DNA of 8,708 nucleotides from Candidatus Eiseniibacteriota bacterium (GTDB lineage: Bacteria > Joyebacterota > Joyebacteria > Joyebacterales > Joyebacteraceae). Each line of letters starts with the position of its first letter. The first letter of the stretch is position 1. Below the pieces are notes generated by a model. It did not search any database. It was given only the letters and a program-made list of their open reading frames with translations, and was not told where the DNA came from. The stretch lies in assembly GCA_030639555.1 (NCBI GenBank), contig DAOWCM010000077.1, positions 1 to 8,708 of the forward strand, written 5' to 3'. This document shows, piece by piece, positions 5,108-8,708 of this stretch. Made by a program: the position numbers and the translations under genes.

Positions 5108-7639
5108 ATGCCGAGCGCTTTCCGACACGTACTGGTGTGCGCTGTCGTAGCCATGACGCTGGTCTCGCTTCAGGGCCCGGCGCCGGCCGAGACAGACGGT
5201 GTCACTGACCCTGCGATCGAGGCGATCCAGCGCGAGATCGATGCGAACGGATACACCTGGACTGCGAAGCGGAACTGGACGACCGATCTGAGCGAGGAGG
5301 AGTTTCAGAGACTCCTCGGCGCCCGCATTCCGCCCGAGGTCCTCAGGCGATTCGAAGTGCTGGACGCCGACGATTTCCCGATCGCCCGCGACCTGCCCGA
5401 CAGCTTCAGCTGGCGGACGATGGGTGGCGTCACGCCCGTCAAGAGCCAGGGTGGGTGCGGTAGCTGCTGGGACTTCGCGGCCCACAGCGCTCTCGAGGCA
5501 ATGATCCTCATCTACTCCGGAGCCGAACTCGACCTGTCCGAGCAGCAGATCCTGTCGTGCGAGACGGGCGGCTACGGCTGCAGCGGCGGGTGGTACTCCT
5601 GGGCCTGGAACTACATCAGGGGGAACGGCTCGGTCGACGAGACGTGCATGCCGTACGAGGCGGACGACACGGTGCCCTGCGCCGACGAGTTCTGCGACAA
5701 GGTCGCGACCTGCAAGCGCTGGATAGACATCCCCAGGGATGTGGACGCCATCAAGACCGCCGTCCTCGACGGCCCCGTGGCAACCGCGTTCACCGTCTAC
5801 AGCGACTTCGGCTCATACGGCTCGGGATGCTACGACCACGAGGACACCGACCCCATCAATCACGCCGTAGCGATCGTCGGATGGGACGACAACAAGTGCG
5901 GTCCCGGAGACGGCGCCTGGCTCTGCAAGAACAGCTGGGGCGACTGGTGGGGCGATCTGGGCGGCTTCTTCTGGATCAAGTATGGGGCCGCGGCGGTAGG
6001 GACCGCCACGCAGCAGGTCTTCTACTACGCCGGAGACAGCATCGTGCACGACGCGCACACGGTGGATGATTCGACAGGCGACGGGGACGGCTGGTGTGAT
6101 CCCGGGGAGAGCATCACGATGTCCGTCGCTCTCGAGAACGAGATCGTGTCTCCCGGGCGGCTGAATGTAGCGGCGTCGCTCTCGAGCGGAAGTGCGTACG
6201 TTGCCGTGACGCAGTCCTCCGTGAACTACGGGAGCATGAGTCCCGGAGAGACCAAGTGGGGTCTCTCGTCCTACGCCTTCACCGTGGATGAGTTCGCACC
6301 TGCCGGCGAGGTCGTGGAGTTCGTGCTGGACATAACGGCCGACGCGGGCTACGCCGGTTCGGACACGTTCGACGTCGTGCTCGGGGCCACGCCGATCATC
6401 CTCGTGGACGACGACGCGGGCGAGGGGACCGAGGCCTACTTCAAGGCGGCGCTCGACAACAACGACTACATCTATCAGAACTGGAACGAGCAGTCCCAGG
6501 GCCCCATACCGCTGTCGGAACTCGAGCGCTACACCGTCGTGGTCTGGGACTGCGGCTGGGGAGGCAAGCCCGGCGACGACAATCGCCCGACGCTCTCGTC
6601 CTTCCTCGACAACGGCGGGCAGCTGCTGATATCCGGCGAGGACATCGGCTGGTCGCTGGTCGACGCGGGCAACTCGAGCTCGCAGCAGTGGTACGAGGAC
6701 TACCTGCACGCCGATTACGTGCTTGATGACTCCGGCTACCGCGACGTCGCCGGCGTGTCCGGCGATCCGATCGGCGACGGACTCTCGTTCACACTTAACG
6801 GACCCGACTCCGCGATGAACCAGGAGTACCCGAGCGAGATCGAGCCGAGGAGCGGCGCGACCGCCGTGTTCCGGTACGACGGGAGCTCGGAGGGCGCCAT
6901 TCGCTACAGCACCGGGCACCGAGAGATCTACTTCGCGTTCGGTCTCGAGGGCGTCACCGGCTCCGCGATGCGGGACACCATCATGAGACGGAGCGTCGAG
7001 TGGCTGGCCGACGGTGCGTGGCCCGATACGGAGCAGCCGATGGTGACCGTCACTTATCCGAACGGGGGAGAGGAGTTCGAGGGCGGAGCCACACCGAGCA
7101 TTCTGTGGACGGCTTCGGACAATGTCGGCGTAACGTCGGTCGATATCCTGCGGTCCTGGGACAGCGGCGCGTCTTTCCCCGACATCATCGCGACCGGTGA
7201 AGCGAACGACGGCGTCTTCGTCTGGACCGTCCCGGACAGCTTCAGCACGACCTCGCGAATCCGCGTCGTGGCGCGCGACGCAGCCGGGCTGGCACAGAAG
7301 GATGACTCCGACGGCGACTTCACGGCTGGATCTGAGACCGGAATCCCGGACGACATGGAACGTAAGCTCTCACTGTTCCAGAACGCGCCGAACCCGTTCA
7401 CGCTTGCGACGAGCATCGCGTACTCGGTGCCGCAGGCGGCGCACGTGGAGCTCATGATATACGATGTCTCCGGGCGCCTCGTTCGGACCCTGGTGGACGC
7501 GGAACGCGGGCCCGACGACTACCTGACGCACTGGGACGGCCGCAGGGATGACGGGGACGAGGCCGCGACGGGAATCTACCTCTACCGCCTCGTGGCCGAC
7601 GGAAGGGAACTGACGCGGAAGATGATCCTCCTCCGGTAG
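5108..7639 (+). CDS. Secreted papain-family (C1A) cysteine protease with FlgD-like C-terminal sorting module
   Basis: This is an 843-residue exported protease. A signal peptide (residues 1-27) ends in A25-P-A27. A short propeptide (about 28-94) contains Y-T-W-T-A-K-R-N-W and F-Q-R-L-L-G. The papain-like domain (about 95-305) has the oxyanion Gln114, catalytic Cys120 (in C-G-S-C-W), His252 (I-N-H-A-V-A-I-V-G-W) and Asn275 (K-N-S-W-G), plus C-S-G-G-W. Next come a CARDB-like beta domain (about 310-425, opening D-D-S-T-G-D-G-D-G), a class-I-glutamine-amidotransferase-like domain (about 427-640, with no evident nucleophile Cys), and an Ig-like domain (about 646-735, T-Y-P-N-G-G-E-E-F). The FlgD-like/T9SS-type module closes it (about 754-843: N-A-P-N-P-F, W-D-G-R, G-I-Y-L-Y-R-L, R-K-M-I-L-L). 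ATG 5108 has GGAGGGA 6 nt upstream; the in-frame ATG at 5093 lies just upstream of that Shine-Dalgarno and is unlikely. Cell-surface anchoring or secretion for protein degradation is inferred. Confidence 0.92.
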   Translation: MPSAFRHVLVCAVVAMTLVSLQGPAPAETDGVTDPAIEAIQREIDANGYTWTAKRNWTTDLSEEEFQRLLGARIPPEVLRRFEVLDADDFPIARDLPDSFSWRTMGGVTPVKSQGGCGSCWDFAAHSALEAMILIYSGAELDLSEQQILSCETGGYGCSGGWYSWAWNYIRGNGSVDETCMPYEADDTVPCADEFCDKVATCKRWIDIPRDVDAIKTAVLDGPVATAFTVYSDFGSYGSGCYDHEDTDPINHAVAIVGWDDNKCGPGDGAWLCKNSWGDWWGDLGGFFWIKYGAAAVGTATQQVFYYAGDSIVHDAHTVDDSTGDGDGWCDPGESITMSVALENEIVSPGRLNVAASLSSGSAYVAVTQSSVNYGSMSPGETKWGLSSYAFTVDEFAPAGEVVEFVLDITADAGYAGSDTFDVVLGATPIILVDDDAGEGTEAYFKAALDNNDYIYQNWNEQSQGPIPLSELERYTVVVWDCGWGGKPGDDNRPTLSSFLDNGGQLLISGEDIGWSLVDAGNSSSQQWYEDYLHADYVLDDSGYRDVAGVSGDPIGDGLSFTLNGPDSAMNQEYPSEIEPRSGATAVFRYDGSSEGAIRYSTGHREIYFAFGLEGVTGSAMRDTIMRRSVEWLADGAWPDTEQPMVTVTYPNGGEEFEGGATPSILWTASDNVGVTSVDILRSWDSGASFPDIIATGEANDGVFVWTVPDSFSTTSRIRVVARDAAGLAQKDDSDGDFTAGSETGIPDDMERKLSLFQNAPNPFTLATSIAYSVPQAAHVELMIYDVSGRLVRTLVDAERGPDDYLTHWDGRRDDGDEAATGIYLYRLVADGRELTRKMILLR

Positions 7640-7756
7640 CATTGCTGCAGTCGCGTTGTTCGAAGGGACGGGGCTTCACACCGAGGAGCGCTGGACCGCT
7701 CCTGCGCCCGGCACAGGGCGACGGGACGTGAGTAGAAATGGCCGCGTTGTTGTCAC

Positions 7757-7787
7757 TGCGCCCCCATGGTCGAACCGTGGGGGCGCG
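7757..7787 (+). terminator. Long GC-rich hairpin, possible terminator without U-tract
   Basis: GCGCCCCCATGGT at 7758-7770 pairs with ACCGTGGGGGCGC at 7774-7786 around a CGA triloop, with one U-G wobble. A further U-G pair at 7757/7787 makes a 14-bp stem. It lies 118 nt after the protease stop, where a terminator is expected, but no run of T follows (GCTGCGTGAAGG). It could stabilise the 3' end of the protease mRNA or mark a Rho-dependent end. The structure is certain as sequence; the terminator role is a guess. Confidence 0.4.
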
Positions 7788-7807
7788 CTGCGTGAAGGAG
7801 AACGGAA

Positions 7808-7873
7808 ATGAGTACAGGTTCAGGAATACACGAAGAAGCCCTCAAACTGAGCTTGCGGTCAGTAAGGTTGTAG
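7808..7873 (+). CDS. Possible 21-residue small protein
   Basis: An ATG at 7808 opens 21 codons to TAG at 7871-7873. The peptide starts M-S-T-G-S-G-I-H-E-E-A and ends L-R-S-V-R-L, with no signal peptide or membrane segment. The main support is AAGGAG at 7795-7800, a near-consensus Shine-Dalgarno exactly 7 nt upstream. It lies between the 14-bp hairpin and the next promoter. I do not recognise the peptide. It may be a real small gene, the remnant start of a decayed gene, or chance; the strong ribosome-binding site is the only reason to list it. Confidence 0.3.
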   Translation: MSTGSGIHEEALKLSLRSVRL

Positions 7874-7885
7874 CGGGATTTTTTC

Positions 7886-7914
7886 TTGACGATGAAACGC
7901 AAAAGTGGTATGCT
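7886..7914 (+). promoter_or_regulatory. Strong sigma70-type promoter for the secreted-protein gene at 8163
   Basis: TTGACG (7886-7891) and TATGCT (7909-7914) are separated by 17 nt, and a T-rich run (7879-7884) lies just upstream of the -35. The predicted start is near 7921, so the mRNA would carry an untranslated leader of about 240 nt before ATG 8163. No other site in the 523-nt gap comes as close to consensus. Confidence 0.75.
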
Positions 7915-7920
7915 TCCATT

Positions 7921-8162
7921 GTGCATGAAGGGGGACGGAAGAGCCGTCCCTGAGGAGTGCAGGTGAGTTGTGGGCTTAAGACTTGGCTCATTGGCTAGAA
8001 GGGGGTGCCTATGAGGTAAGAGGGCGTGGTCCGCAGGCGACACCTGCATTTGTGTGTACGCGAAGCGGAGCGCGCCAGGATCCGGTGCCGGGTTGCAAGG
8101 CACCGATGTGGGGACAAAGAGTTACTGGTTCGATCTCCATCCTGCTACAGGGAGAGCTGAAA
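7921..8162 (+). ncRNA. Structured 5' leader, unassigned cis-regulatory RNA candidate
   Basis: The predicted leader contains a 7-bp hairpin at its 5' end (GGGACGG 7932-7938 with CCGTCCC 7944-7950). A possible three-way junction closes at 8023-8028/8071-8076 and encloses stems 8033-8037/8043-8047 and 8059-8061/8065-8067. A hairpin follows at 8083-8089/8099-8105 with a 9-nt loop. The 3' arm of that last hairpin can instead pair with GGTGCCT at 8004-8010. A start-Arg-stop minimal ORF lies at 8011-8019, and TCTCC at 8134-8138 can mask the downstream Shine-Dalgarno. I compared it by memory with TPP, SAM, cobalamin, glycine, c-di-GMP, fluoride, ZTP and T-box motifs and saw no match. A regulatory role is inference; many GC-rich leaders fold by chance. 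Confidence 0.4.
8011..8019 (+). other. Minimal ORF: start-Arg-stop (ATG AGG TAA)
   Basis: ATG at 8011 is followed by one AGG arginine codon and TAA. A purine-rich AAGGGGG at 7999-8005 lies 5 nt upstream, acceptable as a Shine-Dalgarno with G-U pairing. A ribosome here would cover the GGTGCCT arm at 8004-8010. Such minigenes can arise by chance, so the call rests on its position within the leader. Confidence 0.3.
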
Positions 8163-8708
8163 ATGAAGAGGTTGGTAATTGTTCTGGCCATTATGGCACT
8201 GTTCGCGGGCATGGCCACCGCGAAGCTCACGGTCGGTACGCCGACGAATGAGCTCCAGGGACCGAGCGGCACGAGAGTCGACTTCTGGCATGACGACGTC
8301 GAAGGTGGCGTCAACGGGTGGACCTCGTTTGACTTGACGGCGACCGCAGTGCCGCACTTCCACTGGGACACGTACATGGCCTACGAAGGCACGTACTCCT
8401 GGTGGTGCGGTAACTTCGACTATGACACCGACGGCGGCTACGGCAACAGCTGGGACGACAGGCTGATCATCCCGACGACGGATCTGTCCGGTGCCACGTA
8501 TCCGATCCTGACCTACGCGTTCCGTCACGATTCGGAGGTCGGCTACGATTACACGTACGTTCAGGCCGAGAGCATGGGTGTCTTCGTGGACCTGAACCGT
8601 GGCTACGACGGTGCTGCCGCGTGGAGCGACATCGGTGTCTACGGGTTCATCCTCGATACGTACGACGATCCGCTCAACGCGCGTGTCCGGTTCCTGTCGG
8701 ACGGCGCC
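8163..8708 (+). CDS. Secreted protein with a choice-of-anchor-J/MAM-like beta domain (5' part, runs off window)
   Basis: The frame from ATG 8163 stays open for 182 codons to the window end. Residues 1-20 are a clear signal peptide (M-K-R-L-V-I-V-L-A-I-M-A-L-F-A-G, cleavage after A18-T-A20). The mature part opens with D40-F-W-H-D-D-V-E-G-G-V-N-G-W53, then H-W-D-T-Y-M-A-Y-E-G-T-Y-S-W-W-C-G, and R100-L-I-I-P-T-T-D-L-S before L-T-Y-A-F-R-H-D-S-E. That order (E/D-x-G...GW, aY-G-x-x-S-W, L-x-x-P-x-x-D-L-S, L-x-y/F) is the layout of extracellular jelly-roll domains of the choice-of-anchor-J/MAM-like type, often found with M6-type peptidases in FCB bacteria. GGGAGAG at 8150-8156 lies 6 nt before the ATG. 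No catalytic residues can be judged because the rest is missing. It has its own promoter and long leader, and forms a second secreted-protein unit after the C1A protease. Confidence 0.85.
   Translation, partial: MKRLVIVLAIMALFAGMATAKLTVGTPTNELQGPSGTRVDFWHDDVEGGVNGWTSFDLTATAVPHFHWDTYMAYEGTYSWWCGNFDYDTDGGYGNSWDDRLIIPTTDLSGATYPILTYAFRHDSEVGYDYTYVQAESMGVFVDLNRGYDGAAAWSDIGVYGFILDTYDDPLNARVRFLSDGA

Larger units (their letters stand above)
7640..8162 (+). other. 523-nt intergenic region with hairpins, a possible small ORF and a promoter with long leader
   Basis: No full-length gene is supported here. In order, the stretch holds two small GC-rich stems (7684-7690 with 7697-7703; 7705-7709 with 7716-7720), a long hairpin at 7757-7787, and a 21-codon ORF with a good Shine-Dalgarno (7808-7873). 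A T6 run at 7879-7884 leads into a sigma70-type promoter at 7886-7914, and a structured leader of about 240 nt follows. It separates two secreted-protein genes, so it must end one transcription unit and start another. Confidence 0.8.

Noticed and set aside
5813..6919. 368-codon minus-strand ORF opposite the protease
   Set aside because: It is fully antisense to a gene with intact domain structure and shows no domain of its own.
7846..7884. Intrinsic terminator (ACTGA/TCAGT stem followed by T6)
   Set aside because: The stem is only 5 bp and lies about 15 nt from the T run; the T run is better explained as promoter-upstream sequence.
7738..7953. 71-codon plus-strand ORF in the gap after the protease
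   Set aside because: It has no good Shine-Dalgarno, runs through the 14-bp hairpin and the strong promoter at 7886-7914, and its product has no recognisable features.
7925..7966. 13-codon ORF at the predicted 5' end of the leader
   Set aside because: It begins about 4 nt from the predicted start with no ribosome-binding site, and its codons fall within the 7932-7950 hairpin; no evidence of coding.
8121..8145. tRNA T-arm-like GGTTCGATCTCC in the leader
   Set aside because: No matching acceptor, D-arm or anticodon arm can be built around it, so it is not a tRNA or tmRNA end.

Overview
The window is GC-rich bacterial chromosome with two parts. The left part (about 1-5002) is a tightly packed, entirely plus-strand housekeeping run: the 3' end of a KH-domain protein gene (khpA), then rimM, trmD, rplS, rnhB, yraN and comM. 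Spacing is 2 to 51 nt apart from one 109-nt gap that holds a 29-bp tandem repeat. The right part (about 5003-8708) holds two genes for exported proteins, each behind its own sigma70-type promoter: a large multidomain papain-family (C1A) cysteine protease, and the start of a second secreted protein that runs off the window end. These two are separated by a 523-nt non-coding stretch rich in RNA hairpins.

The gene order khpA-rimM-trmD-rplS-rnhB-yraN-comM is widespread in bacteria and says little about phylum. The better clue is the C-terminus of the protease, which is a FlgD-like/T9SS-type sorting module (N-PNPF, then IYDVSGRLVRTL, WDGR, G-Y-YRL, RKM-LL). That tail, attached to CARDB-like and Ig-like domains, is typical of FCB-superphylum lineages and relatives such as Eisenbacteria, Krumholzibacteria, Latescibacteria or candidate division WOR-3. 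The exact phylum is inference.

The housekeeping genes work together in ribosome production and nucleic-acid handling. KhpA is a small RNA-binding protein, RimM matures the 30S head, TrmD makes m1G37 in tRNA, and L19 sits at the subunit interface. RNase HII removes ribonucleotides from DNA, YraN is a nuclease-fold protein of unknown role, and ComM is a branch-migration helicase used in natural transformation. No internal promoter or intrinsic terminator was recognised between khpA and comM, so co-transcription is likely.

The least explained part is 7640-8162. It holds a 14-bp GC-rich hairpin without a U-tract, a 21-codon ORF with a near-ideal Shine-Dalgarno, and a strong promoter (TTGACG-N17-TATGCT). 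The roughly 240-nt leader after that promoter has several stems, at least one pair of mutually exclusive 7-bp helices, a start-Arg-stop minimal ORF, and a helix that could mask the Shine-Dalgarno of the downstream secreted protein. It matches no riboswitch class I know and is the best candidate here for something undescribed.
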